NCBI GenBank assembly: GCA_947588845.1 | Contig: CANQAR010000036.1 | Span: 1-37,926 of the forward strand | DNA from: an uncultured Lachnospiraceae bacterium | GTDB taxonomy: Bacteria > Bacillota > Clostridia > Lachnospirales > Lachnospiraceae | DNA: 37,926 nt | Reading direction: 5' to 3' | Notes under the pieces: generated by a model | Told to the model about the DNA's origin: nothing | The model's input: only the letters and a program-made list of their open reading frames with translations | The model's database searches: none | Shown here: in pieces, positions 23,664-31,489 of the stretch | How the letters are laid out: each line of letters begins with the position of its first letter | Position numbering within the stretch: the stretch's first letter is position 1 | Made by a program: the position numbers and the translations under genes

Positions 23664-24191
23664 ATGCAGGTATGTACGGCAGGAAGTCTGGATAAAAAAT
23701 TTATTCTTGATTTGTACCTGGAGGCATTTCCGCCCGAGGAGCGAAAGCAGTTTTCGATGATCGAGCGGAAGGCTGCGATGGGGTCGATGGAAATACTTGT
23801 ATTAAAAGAAGGAAAGAAACGTGTCGGACTGGCAATCATGGCGTTTGAGGACGAGCTTGCCCTGCTGGATTACTTTGCGATCGCGCCGGAGTACAGGGAA
23901 ATGGGGTATGGCACGGACGCCTTTCTGCTTTTGCGGGAATTGTACAGCGATCGTCAGTTTTTTCTTGAGATTGAGGAACCTGAGGAGGGCGCTCCAAATC
24001 AGAACGACAGGCTGCGCCGAAAAAAATTTTATCTGCAGAACGGGATGGAGGAGACCGGTATCCAGGTTGTCCTTTTGGGAGTCGATATGGAGCTTTTGTC
24101 TGTCGGAAAGGGGCTCACATTTGAGAAATGCAAAAAACTTTACCGGGAACTTTTTGGGCCAATGTACACGGAGATGGTAAAGCTGCGGTAA
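23664..24191 (+). CDS. GNAT-family N-acetyltransferase
   Basis: A 175-residue acyl-CoA N-acetyltransferase-like protein. It starts at ATG 23664 behind GGGGAGGG. The core shows LDYFAIAPEYREMGYGTDAF, in which the R-x-x-G-x-G/A acetyl-CoA loop is read as EYREMGYGTD, followed by an LEIEEP strand and RKKFYLQNGM near the C-terminal part of the fold. The substrate is unknown. The frame upstream to 23589 lacks similarity and a ribosome site. Confidence 0.8.
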   Translation: MQVCTAGSLDKKFILDLYLEAFPPEERKQFSMIERKAAMGSMEILVLKEGKKRVGLAIMAFEDELALLDYFAIAPEYREMGYGTDAFLLLRELYSDRQFFLEIEEPEEGAPNQNDRLRRKKFYLQNGMEETGIQVVLLGVDMELLSVGKGLTFEKCKKLYRELFGPMYTEMVKLR

Positions 24192-24210
24192 ATACCCGGA
24201 CGCTGCGCCG

Positions 24211-24310
24211 CAGACCCGAATCCCGCGCGCAAAACTCGTAAGCGAGTTTTGAAGAGAGTCCGGGCCGCGGCCAGGGTCTGAGCGCTGTGCCGGCTGACGA
24301 CAGCGCTGTA
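24211..24310 (+). other. GC-rich structured intergenic region with terminator-like hairpin
   Basis: CAAAACTCG and CGAGTTTTG form a perfect nine-pair hairpin with loop TAAG at 24230-24251. AGACCC (24213) can pair with GGGTCT (24274-24279) around it, and AGCGCTGT (24281-24288) pairs with ACAGCGCT (24300-24307). The 17 bases at 24211-24227 recur inverted at 36047-36063. It could be a transcription end or a small structured RNA. Confidence 0.45.
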
Positions 24311-24398
24311 CTTGAGAAAAAGGCAGGCGCATGGTATCTAACATTCATGTAGTGCTGTGCCAGAACTCCGGGCATTCATGGAAAGGAGAGAACAAGAG

Positions 24399-25286
24399 AT
24401 GGCAGAATATGTGGTAAGCTGCTGCTCGACGGCAGATCTTTCAAAAGAATGGTTTGCCAGAAGAAATATTCAGTATCTGTGCTTTCATTTTATACTGGGT
24501 GGAAAGGATTATATAGATGATCTGGGAGAGACCGTTTCTCCAAAAGAACTTTATCGCAGGATGCTGGCGGGGGAAGATTCAAAGACCACACAGCTCAATG
24601 TTCTGGAGTATGAGGCTGCCTTTGAAAAGCATCTGAAGGCGGGAAAGGATGTCCTGCATATCACGCTCTCCTCGGGAATCTCCGGTACTTATAATTCCGC
24701 ATGCGCCGCGAGAGATGAGCTGGCGGAGCGCTATCCGGACCGGAAGATTTATGTCGTGGACTCGCTGGCTGCTTCGAGCGGATATGGTCTGCTCATGGAT
24801 AAGATCGCGGATATGCGCGACGCGGGCGTGGGGATCGATGAGCTGTATCAGTGGGTCGAGGAAAACAAAAAGAATCTGCACCACTGGTTCTTTTCCTCAG
24901 ATTTGACCTTTTTCATCAAAGGCGGAAGGGTTTCCAAAACGGCAGGTTTTTTCGGATCAATTATGGGAATCTGTCCGCTGCTCAATGTCGATTATGAGGG
25001 AAAACTGATACCGCGGGAGAAGATCCGCTCCAAAAAGAAAGTAATCCGCCGGATTGTGGAAAAAATGGAAGAACATGCCGAAGGCGGCCTGGATTATTCC
25101 GGCAAATGTTTCCTGAGCCATTCCGAATGTCCGGAGGATGCCGAGGCGGTGGCACAGCTTGTGGAGGAAAAATTCCCGAAGCTGAACGGAAAGGTGGAAA
25201 TTTACCCGATCGGCGCCGTCATAGGAAGCCACACGGGCCCCGGGACGGTTGCGCTGTTTTTCTGGGGGGATAAAAGAATCTCATAA
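24399..25286 (+). CDS. DegV family fatty-acid-binding protein
   Basis: A 295-residue DegV protein. Family members such as FakB bind a fatty acid and present it to the kinase FakA for entry into phospholipids. Supporting stretches are VVSCCSTADLSKEW, HITLSSGISGTYNSA with the lipid-carboxylate-binding Ser/Thr region, VVDSLAASSGYG, and a late IYPIGAVIGSHTGPGTVALFF, which carries the conserved G-x-H-x-GPG. The start at ATG 24399 has AAAGGAGAGA eight bases upstream. It stands alone; no FakA gene is nearby. Confidence 0.9.
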   Translation: MAEYVVSCCSTADLSKEWFARRNIQYLCFHFILGGKDYIDDLGETVSPKELYRRMLAGEDSKTTQLNVLEYEAAFEKHLKAGKDVLHITLSSGISGTYNSACAARDELAERYPDRKIYVVDSLAASSGYGLLMDKIADMRDAGVGIDELYQWVEENKKNLHHWFFSSDLTFFIKGGRVSKTAGFFGSIMGICPLLNVDYEGKLIPREKIRSKKKVIRRIVEKMEEHAEGGLDYSGKCFLSHSECPEDAEAVAQLVEEKFPKLNGKVEIYPIGAVIGSHTGPGTVALFFWGDKRIS

Positions 25287-25310
25287 GAGAGAACATTTTG
25301 CTATATGGGC

Positions 25311-25340
25311 AGAACACCATGCGGTTTTCTGTTTGGCTCC
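25311..25340 (+). terminator. candidate terminator after degV-like gene
   Basis: CAGAACACC and GGTTTTCTG form a nine-pair stem with one mismatch and an ATGC loop, followed by a short T run. Confidence 0.45.
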
Positions 25341-25354
25341 TCTGTGTTAGGATA

Positions 25355-25400
25355 GATTCAACAAAAAACAACAGGAAATAAAGCAGACAGATGTTGAATC
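25355..25400 (+). promoter_or_regulatory. inverted repeat upstream of sugar-binding protein gene
   Basis: GATTCAACA at 25355-25363 and TGTTGAATC at 25392-25400 are perfect inverted nine-base arms 28 bases apart, 41 bases before the start codon. They could be operator half-sites or a leader hairpin. A regulator cannot be named, though an AraC gene lies downstream in the locus. Confidence 0.4.
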
Positions 25401-25440
25401 AACCAAAAATGTATAAAAACAAACGACAGGAGGAGCAAAA

Positions 25441-26736
25441 ATGAAACGAAATGTGATGTCAAAGGTTCTTGCAGCGGCTATGGTAATGTCTCTTGCCAAT
25501 GTTACAGCGCTTCCGGCGGCAGCGTCGGGCGGCGATGATACGCTGAACGTCGTGATCTGGGATACGAACCAGCAGGCAGGAATTCAGGCGATCTGCGACG
25601 ACTACACGGCGAAAACAGGCGTGAAGGTAAATCTTCAGGTCAAGAACTGGGACAGCTACTGGACGCTGCTTGAGGCAGGCGCGATGGGCGGAGATATGCC
25701 GGATGTCTTCTGGATGCATATCAACGAGACGCAGAGATATATGGGCAACGATCTTTTGCTGAAGCTGGATGATTATATTGCGGCAGATGACGCAATCGAC
25801 CTTGAGAATTATTATCCGGGTATCGTCGATATCTACAGTCTTGACGGTTCAACCTACGCGCTTCCGAAGGATCATGATACGATCGCTCTGATTTACAATA
25901 AGGAGATTTTTGATAAATACGGCGTAGATTATCCGACAAGCGACTGGACCTGGGATGACTACGCAGCAGCGGCGGCCGCGATCACGGAAGCAGGCAAGGA
26001 TGACAACGTCTACGGAACGGCGATGAACACGAACGACGGACAGGACGGATGGTACAACCTGATCTATGATTTCGGCGGATATCTGATCACCGATGACAAG
26101 AAGACTTCGGGCATGGACAACGAGAATACGCTGGCTGCCATGAAATGGCTTGCGGACAATCTGATTCCGGTTATGCCAGATCAGAGCATGATGGCTGAGA
26201 CAGATCCGGATGTCATGTTCCAGAGCGGTATGCTTGGTATGATGCTTCAGGGTTCCTGGATGGTGAATACGTTCTATCAGGCGGAAAATTCAGACAATTA
26301 CGCATGGGAGATGATCCCGTATTACGATGCAAACGAGAACGGAAGCTGCGATGAGGGAGAGCGCTGCTCCCTGTATAACGGACTTGGCTGGGCCGCAAGC
26401 GCGAACTGCTCAAATCCGGATGCCGCCTACGAACTGATCTCCACTTTCTGCAGCGAGGAAGGACAGATGAAGCAGTCTGAACTTGGCGTCACAATGGCAG
26501 GCTACATCGGAGCATCCGACGCGTTTGTGGAAGCATTTCCGGGCATGGATCTTTCCCCGTTCATCGAGGTTGAGGAAAACGGAACGCTGATCCAGCATCC
26601 GTCATCGAAGAATACAACACAGTGGGAGACCACATTTACGACCGAGCTGGTCAACGCGTGGAGAAATCCGGAGACCATGGAGGATGTCTGCAAGTCGATT
26701 GCGGGTACCATGAACGGATTCCTTGCGAACGAGTAA
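25441..26736 (+). CDS. extracellular sugar-binding protein (SBP family 1)
   Basis: A 431-residue binding protein of carbohydrate ABC transporters. A signal peptide covers about residues 1-29 (KRNVMSKVLAAAMVMSLANV, then ALPAAAS). Mature segments include LNVVIWDTNQQ, PDVFWMHINETQRY, YALPKDHDTIALIYNKEIFDK in its core part ALPKDHDTIALIYNK, and MLQGSWMVNTFY, all typical of the family. No lipobox cysteine follows the signal. No permease or ATPase gene lies within the window, so the protein must work with a transporter encoded elsewhere. It is followed by a GH27 alpha-galactosidase gene and an AraC regulator, which points to raffinose-type or melibiose-type sugars as ligand; that is inference. The ATG follows AGGAGGAG. 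Confidence 0.9.
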   Translation: MKRNVMSKVLAAAMVMSLANVTALPAAASGGDDTLNVVIWDTNQQAGIQAICDDYTAKTGVKVNLQVKNWDSYWTLLEAGAMGGDMPDVFWMHINETQRYMGNDLLLKLDDYIAADDAIDLENYYPGIVDIYSLDGSTYALPKDHDTIALIYNKEIFDKYGVDYPTSDWTWDDYAAAAAAITEAGKDDNVYGTAMNTNDGQDGWYNLIYDFGGYLITDDKKTSGMDNENTLAAMKWLADNLIPVMPDQSMMAETDPDVMFQSGMLGMMLQGSWMVNTFYQAENSDNYAWEMIPYYDANENGSCDEGERCSLYNGLGWAASANCSNPDAAYELISTFCSEEGQMKQSELGVTMAGYIGASDAFVEAFPGMDLSPFIEVEENGTLIQHPSSKNTTQWETTFTTELVNAWRNPETMEDVCKSIAGTMNGFLANE

Positions 26737-26785
26737 ACGGCAAAGCAGGTATAGCAAACGACAAAAATATTTGCCGTTTGCTATA
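26736..26785 (+). terminator. 3' hairpin with alternative pairing
   Basis: TATAGCAAACG (26750-26760) pairs perfectly with CGTTTGCTATA (26775-26785). AACGGCAAA (26736-26744) can instead pair with TTTGCCGTT (26770-26778). The two stems overlap and cannot form together. There is no T run, so it may act as a processing or stability element at the end of the binding-protein message. Confidence 0.45.
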
Positions 26786-26795
26786 AACCCTCCGG

Positions 26796-26875
26796 GGGCG
26801 CTGAATGTCCAGTGGACATTCGTCCAGCGCCGACCGGAACGGAGTGGAGACGCGCACGAATTTGAAGCGGCTGAA
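26796..26875 (+). repeat. dispersed intergenic repeat, copy B (full form)
   Basis: This copy has a strong hairpin: GGCGCTG, then AATGTCCA and TGGACATT as inner arms, then CAGCGCC closing the outer arm. It is followed by GACCGGAACGGAGTGGAGAC and GCGCACGAATTTGAAGCGG. Copy A (20531) shares the flanks and the tail; copy C (29640, reverse) shares the core and the hairpin position. Confidence 0.75.
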
Positions 26876-26911
26876 AAAGCATGTAAGACAGAATGAAAGT
26901 ATGTTTTATAA

Positions 26912-26952
26912 AAGCAGCAGAGCAGGCCAGTATTGACCTGCTTCTGCTTGTT
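26912..26952 (+). terminator. strong hairpin before alpha-galactosidase gene
   Basis: AGCAGG and CCTGCT form the core, extended by AAGCAG and CTGCTT after a small bulge, followed by TTGTTT. It probably ends transcription from the binding-protein gene, at least in part. Confidence 0.55.
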
Positions 26953-27009
26953 TCCGAATCAGGTGAATGATCTTTGGATCCGGCGCTGCCTGGCAGCGGG
27001 GAACAGGAA

Positions 27010-27071
27010 CGTTTGCCATAGACCAACAAACGGACGGGCAGCCGCCGTAACGCAGGCATCCGGGCGGCTGC
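27010..27071 (+). other. two hairpins in alpha-galactosidase leader
   Basis: CGTTTG/CAAACG at 27010-27032 and GCAGCCGCC/GGCGGCTGC at 27038-27071 lie just before the ribosome site near 27092. They may affect translation or message stability. I see no promoter match good enough to call. Confidence 0.4.
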
Positions 27072-27102
27072 AGAAACAGATGCAGAAAAAAAGAAAGGGC
27101 AC

Positions 27103-28269
27103 ATGGCTATGAGAGATAACTGTATTGCCAGCACGCCTCCCATGGGCTGGAACTCCTGGAACACCTTTTATGATAAGATCAGCGCGGAGCTGGTCTGCAG
27201 CATTGCGGATGCGATGGTTGAGGGAGGATATCTGGAAGCGGGCTACCGCTACCTGATCATTGACGACTGCTGGGGGCAGAGAGAGAGAAATGCGGACGGA
27301 CAGCTTGTGCCGGATCCGGAAAAATTTCCGGATGGAATCAGGCCTGTGGCTGATTATGTTCATGCGAAAGGGCTGAAGTTCGGCATGTACGCGGACTGTG
27401 GAGTGCGCACCTGCGCGGATTATCCCGGAAGCTTTGAGCATGAATTTGAAGATGCCAGACAGTTTGCCGGATGGGGCGTTGACTATCTGAAATATGACAA
27501 CGGCTACCGGCCGGGCACATTGACAACTCCGCTGCTCTATCGCCGCATGAGCCTTGCGCTGAAAAACAGCGGGCGTGATATCCTGCTCGCGGCCTGCCAG
27601 TGGGGGACCGACGAGGTGCACAGCTGGATTCGTTCCAGCGGCGCGCACACGTTCCGTTCCACGATCGATATCACGGATTCCTGGAATTCGATTAAAAGCA
27701 TTGCGCTGTCCCAGCTTGCGCATCAGTGCTGTACAGCATCCCACTGCTTCAATGATATGGATATGCTGGTTGTCGGCATGTACGGGGCAGGAATGAACCC
27801 CGAGACCTCGCTTGCCGGAGGAAAAGCCGGCTGTACCGATACGGAATATGAGACGCATTTTGCTCTCTGGTCGATGATGAGTTCTCCGCTGATCATGGGC
27901 TGTGATATCCGGACTGTATCCGGAAAAGCAAAAGAGATCCTGCAGAACCGGGATCTGATCGCGATCAATCAGGATCCCGAAGCAAAGAGCTGTTACCGGA
28001 TATCTGCTTACGCAAATGAGGATGCGTTTATTCTGGTCAAACCTCTCTCGGACGGAAGTCTGGCGCTCGGCTTTTTCAACTTTGGGGAAAAGCCGGCCAA
28101 AGTCAGTCTGCCGTTCTGGGATCTGGGACTTCCGGCGGCTTCCGGACTAGGCCTGTCGCTCTACGACTGCCTGACGCATAAGGAAGCTGGATTTTACAGG
28201 GAAATCTGTTCTCCGACTGTGGAGGCGCATGGCTGTAAAGTGTACAGGGCAAAACTGGCAGGCAGGTAA
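27103..28269 (+). CDS. GH27 alpha-galactosidase
   Basis: A 388-residue glycoside hydrolase family 27 enzyme that removes alpha-1,6-linked galactose from melibiose, raffinose or galactomannan oligosaccharides. Motifs are PPMGWNSWNTF at the start, YLIIDDCWGQRERN, KFGMYADCGVRTC, YLKYDNGY with the nucleophile Asp132, and a DITDSWNSIKSI segment with the acid/base Asp189. The C-terminal beta-sandwich follows. It has no signal peptide and is probably cytoplasmic, so the sugar must be imported intact, which fits the binding-protein gene upstream. The start at 27103 has AAAGGG upstream. An AraC regulator follows after a minisatellite. Confidence 0.93.
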   Translation: MAMRDNCIASTPPMGWNSWNTFYDKISAELVCSIADAMVEGGYLEAGYRYLIIDDCWGQRERNADGQLVPDPEKFPDGIRPVADYVHAKGLKFGMYADCGVRTCADYPGSFEHEFEDARQFAGWGVDYLKYDNGYRPGTLTTPLLYRRMSLALKNSGRDILLAACQWGTDEVHSWIRSSGAHTFRSTIDITDSWNSIKSIALSQLAHQCCTASHCFNDMDMLVVGMYGAGMNPETSLAGGKAGCTDTEYETHFALWSMMSSPLIMGCDIRTVSGKAKEILQNRDLIAINQDPEAKSCYRISAYANEDAFILVKPLSDGSLALGFFNFGEKPAKVSLPFWDLGLPAASGLGLSLYDCLTHKEAGFYREICSPTVEAHGCKVYRAKLAGR

Positions 28270-28321
28270 TAGAACAACGGCTGCTGCAAAACAACAGGGC
28301 GGTCGTCCCGGAGGCAAAGAA

Positions 28322-28640
28322 GCAGAACTGACAGAACAAAAGACGGCAGCGGGAAGAGAAGAATGGAATTGGCGGAATAAGGAGCAGCAGCGGAAAGAGA
28401 GGAACTGACGGAACAAAGAGTGGCAGCGGGAAGAGAGGAACTGACAGAACAAAAGACGGCAGCGGAAAGAGAAGAATGGAATTGGCGGAATAAGGAGCAG
28501 CAGCGGAAAGAGAGGAACTGACAGAACAAAAGACGGCAGCGGGAAAAGAGAAACTGAAATTGGAGGAACAAAAAGCGACAGCGGGAAGAGAGGAACTGAC
28601 AGAACAAAAGACGGCAGCGGCAAAGAGGCGAAAAAAGTGT
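28322..28640 (+). repeat. minisatellite of about eight 36-42 bp units
   Basis: Between the alpha-galactosidase and AraC genes lie about eight imperfect tandem units. Two unit types alternate: one centred on GAACTGACAGAACAAAAGAC with GGCAGCGGGAAGAG, the other on GAATGGAATTGGCGGAATAA with GGAGCAGCAGCGG. Most steps are multiples of three, which leaves long open frames on both strands, but none has a start, ribosome site or known domain. The 407-base gap 28270-28676 holds only this array and the AraC ribosome site. Confidence 0.85.
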
Positions 28641-28676
28641 TGGTATGAGGACGTGACAGAGAAGGAGGGATGACCT

Positions 28677-29549
28677 GTGATGATGATGGTAAAAGACACC
28701 GCCAGGAGGAACAAGCATTATCGGTGTATCGAGTATGATCACGATCAGACGGGAGACATCTGTCTGATCGCCTGCGGCGTAGAGCGGGTGGATCCAGGCG
28801 TAAGTTACGGTCCCGAGCTTCGGGAATGCTATCATTTGCACGTGATTCTCTCCGGTTCCGGCACGCTGACCGCGGGAGGAAAGACGTTCCACCCGCATTT
28901 CGGACAGATGTTTCTGCTGAAGGATAATGAGGTGGTTCAGTACACTGCGGATCAGACGACTCCATGGGAATACTGCTGGGTCACTTACAAAGGAACGGAA
29001 GCCGCCCATCTGTCCGAGGAGATCGGGTTTACGGACGGAGTCTACTGCCTGGATTCGAATGTAGCTCCGCAGGAATTTTACGCGCTGATCGGCCGCATGC
29101 ACGAAACCCTTGAGATGAATTATATCTATGATTTAAGGCGCAGGGGAATTCTGCTGGAGTTTCTCTCCCTAGCGATGGAGGCGGCTGGGATCAGGAGAGA
29201 ACGGTTTGAAAAACACAACAAGCATACGCTGGAAACCTACATAAAACGCGCCAAAGAGTTTATTGAGAAGAATTACGCATCGATCCGGGTGTCGGATGTA
29301 ATTGAATATATCGGATTCAGCAGAAGCTATCTCACGACAGGCTTCCATAAATATGTCGGCTGTTCCCCGCAGGATTATATTATTCAGGTGCGGATGAAGG
29401 AAAGCTTCCGCCTTCTGCAGTCGACGGATCTTCCCGTGAAGGACATTGCCTGGAGGGTAGGGTATGAGGATGCTCTGAATTTTTCAAGGGCGTTCCGCAA
29501 TGTCTGCGGAATAAGTCCGACGGAGTACAGAAGACGGGAGCAGGGATAA
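28677..29549 (+). CDS. AraC-family transcriptional regulator
   Basis: A 290-residue AraC/XylS regulator. Residues about 20-150 form a cupin-type sugar-sensing domain (LHVILSGSGTLTAGG, then FGQMFLLKDNEVVQY). The C-terminal DNA-binding domain has two helix-turn-helix units, the first around VSDVIEYIGFSRSYLTTGF and the second around VKDIAWRVGYEDALNFSRAF, followed by GISPTEYRRRE. Similar proteins (RafR/MsmR type) activate alpha-galactoside genes, and its place behind the GH27 gene suggests it controls the locus. The start is the GTG at 28677 or one of three ATG codons directly after it; AAGGAGGGA lies upstream at a suitable distance for both. Confidence 0.9.
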   Translation: MMMMVKDTARRNKHYRCIEYDHDQTGDICLIACGVERVDPGVSYGPELRECYHLHVILSGSGTLTAGGKTFHPHFGQMFLLKDNEVVQYTADQTTPWEYCWVTYKGTEAAHLSEEIGFTDGVYCLDSNVAPQEFYALIGRMHETLEMNYIYDLRRRGILLEFLSLAMEAAGIRRERFEKHNKHTLETYIKRAKEFIEKNYASIRVSDVIEYIGFSRSYLTTGFHKYVGCSPQDYIIQVRMKESFRLLQSTDLPVKDIAWRVGYEDALNFSRAFRNVCGISPTEYRRREQG

Positions 29550-29639
29550 ATGTTTTGTGGATGGAAGATAATTTCCGTTTTTTAAGTACTGCCCTGTGCA
29601 ATTAACGGTGAAGTTTCTGCACCAGCTGTGCTTTGGTGG

Positions 29640-29690
29640 TCTGCATTCCGTTCCGGTCTACGCTAAACGTGTGTCACTGGCACACAGCTT
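29640..29690 (-). repeat. dispersed intergenic repeat, copy C (diverged)
   Basis: Read on the reverse strand, this is GCTGTGTGCCAGTGACACA, then a short spacer, then GACCGGAACGGAATGCAGAC. Copy B has GCTGAATGTCCAGTGGACATT and GACCGGAACGGAGTGGAGAC in the same places. The hairpin is kept although its arms differ, so the RNA or DNA structure may be what is conserved. Confidence 0.5.
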
Positions 29691-29746
29691 CAGTCAGCGA
29701 TGCTGCCACATTGTCTCCTTCCTCCGCCTTGTCTTGACGAAAAAGT

Positions 29747-31438
29747 TTACTTTTCTACAGTTACTTTGCACTCTTTCCGGCAGAAAGCTATCCCGTACCG
29801 GACCAGCTTTTTCATATCCCAGTATTCGAAGGTATCCGCGTATTTTTTCTCCTCAATCTGAGCAAGCGCCTCCCGGCATCCTTTTTCCAGATCTCCATCC
29901 TCCGCGTATTTCAATTCGATCACGATGCCCGTTCGCTCCGGCGTACATACCATGATATCGCAATACCCCTCTCCCAGCTCCGCATTCGACCGGATCAGCC
30001 AGTCCGTCCTGTTTTTCAGAAGACCCAGAAGCATTCCGTGGTAAAAGTTTTCCTTTCTGTTTTTTCTTACTGCGGTGTCCCGCACGCTGATCGAATCCCA
30101 GAGATAGTCCCGCAGCATCTCCTCGATCTGCTCCGCATTGCCCTCCGGAAACGCCTCACAGAATTTCATTATCCGGGACAGATCCGCAGCGGAACTTTCC
30201 TGGAACCATTCCCGAATCTGTGTGACAAACAGATCCCGGACTTCCGCGTTCGGGATAGCAAGCCGGTATTCCCTCGCGGAAATACGCTCCGCGGCGGTCA
30301 GGTATCCGGTAGTGAACAGCACACTCCAGAGATTGGCGATGTTGCTGTCCAGTTCCCGGTACGTTAATTCCGGTTTAATCTCTTTTATGATTGATTCACC
30401 GGCGATCAGTTGCTCAATCTCGTCCTTTGTGCTTCGATCCGCTTTGTCGATAAAGCGCCGGACCATATCGTTTCCGCTGGTGTTGGCCCAGTAGTTTTCT
30501 GGTATGGCCTTTGCGTTCTTCCGCAGGGCCTGTGTATATTTGATTACATCCCAGGGGCAGTAGACCGAGGCCTCGCCAAACCGGTATCCGTCATACCAGT
30601 CGCGCATGACAGGGAAGGCTTCCTCCCGGCCGTAGTAGGCCAGCAGTTCCTTTACTTCTTCTTCCGTGAAGCCGAAGCTGTCATTGAAATATTCATCCGT
30701 CACGGTCATGACGCTGAGGTTGTTCAGTCCGGTAAAAATGCTCTCCTTTGAAATGCGCAGGCATCCCGTGATCACCGCGAAGTACAGATCTGGATTTGTC
30801 TTCAGAGTATCGCCGAATATCCCCCGGATAAGAGAGATCATTTCTTCATAATACCCATTCTGAAATGCCTTGTTAAGGGGGACGTCGTACTCGTCGATCA
30901 GCAGGATCACTCTCCTGTCATAGTGCTTCGCAAGGAGATGGGAGAGGGTTTTCAGACTCGCAGACAGGGCCGCATTATTCATAGTGCCCCCCCCTTGTCT
31001 GTCGACCTCTATTAGTGCATGGTATCTGTTTTTTTCTTCCTCTGTAAGCCGGTTGCTTTCCGCAAGAAAATAAAACCTGGAAGCTTCTGTTCCGATCACA
31101 TAGCGCATGGCCGAGCACGCAGACTGGTAATCCAGGCCTTCCACGCCTTTCAAAGTAATTGAGATCACCGGAAACTGTCCCATATATTTTTCGCACAATT
31201 TCTTTTCCTGAGAGATCTTCAGTCCATCAAATAAGGTTCTGTCGCAGCCAGTCTCAAAAAAGCATTTCAGCATGTCCAGGGTGAGCGTTTTCCCAAAACG
31301 GCGCGGCCGCGTGAAAAGGTTCACTTTCCCCAGTTCCTGTAAAAGCTCCGCGATGAACATGGTTTTGTCAATATAATAAAAGTTGTCTCTGAAAAAATCT
31401 TCAAAAAATTCTATCCCAACAGGCAGTCTTTTCATCAT
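29747..31438 (-). CDS. AAA-ATPase-like / PD-(D/E)XK protein
   Basis: A 563-residue relative of the gene at 605, without the DNA-binding head. It begins RLPVGIEFFEDF, then YYIDKTMFIAELL and the P-loop RPRRFGKT at residues 44-51. Walker B is VILLIDEYDVPLNKAF. The C-terminal DUF1703 domain has CDIMV and IVIELKYAEDGD, giving the D and ExK of the PD-(D/E)XK fold, so both active sites look intact. Function is unknown. It lies on the reverse strand 51 bases after treR, so it may be read from the treR promoter. The start at 31438 (or the next codon) has AAAGGAG about eleven bases upstream. It converges on the AraC gene. Confidence 0.88.
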   Translation of the reverse strand: MMKRLPVGIEFFEDFFRDNFYYIDKTMFIAELLQELGKVNLFTRPRRFGKTLTLDMLKCFFETGCDRTLFDGLKISQEKKLCEKYMGQFPVISITLKGVEGLDYQSACSAMRYVIGTEASRFYFLAESNRLTEEEKNRYHALIEVDRQGGGTMNNAALSASLKTLSHLLAKHYDRRVILLIDEYDVPLNKAFQNGYYEEMISLIRGIFGDTLKTNPDLYFAVITGCLRISKESIFTGLNNLSVMTVTDEYFNDSFGFTEEEVKELLAYYGREEAFPVMRDWYDGYRFGEASVYCPWDVIKYTQALRKNAKAIPENYWANTSGNDMVRRFIDKADRSTKDEIEQLIAGESIIKEIKPELTYRELDSNIANLWSVLFTTGYLTAAERISAREYRLAIPNAEVRDLFVTQIREWFQESSAADLSRIMKFCEAFPEGNAEQIEEMLRDYLWDSISVRDTAVRKNRKENFYHGMLLGLLKNRTDWLIRSNAELGEGYCDIMVCTPERTGIVIELKYAEDGDLEKGCREALAQIEEKKYADTFEYWDMKKLVRYGIAFCRKECKVTVEK

Positions 31439-31489
31439 GATCCAGCACGCTCCTTTCTGTCCCTGTCGTTATCATAAGATTAGCACAGA

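Noticed and set aside
28322-28640. 36-42 bp repeats as a possible CRISPR array
   Set aside because: Units are contiguous and imperfect, without unique spacers, and no cas genes are near.
28103-29102. Three overlapping reverse-strand ORFs of 203, 272 and 302 codons, rich in Leu, Phe, Pro and Ser
   Set aside because: They arise from the minisatellite, whose period is mostly a multiple of three, and run antisense into the AraC or GH27 genes. They have no ribosome site or known domain.
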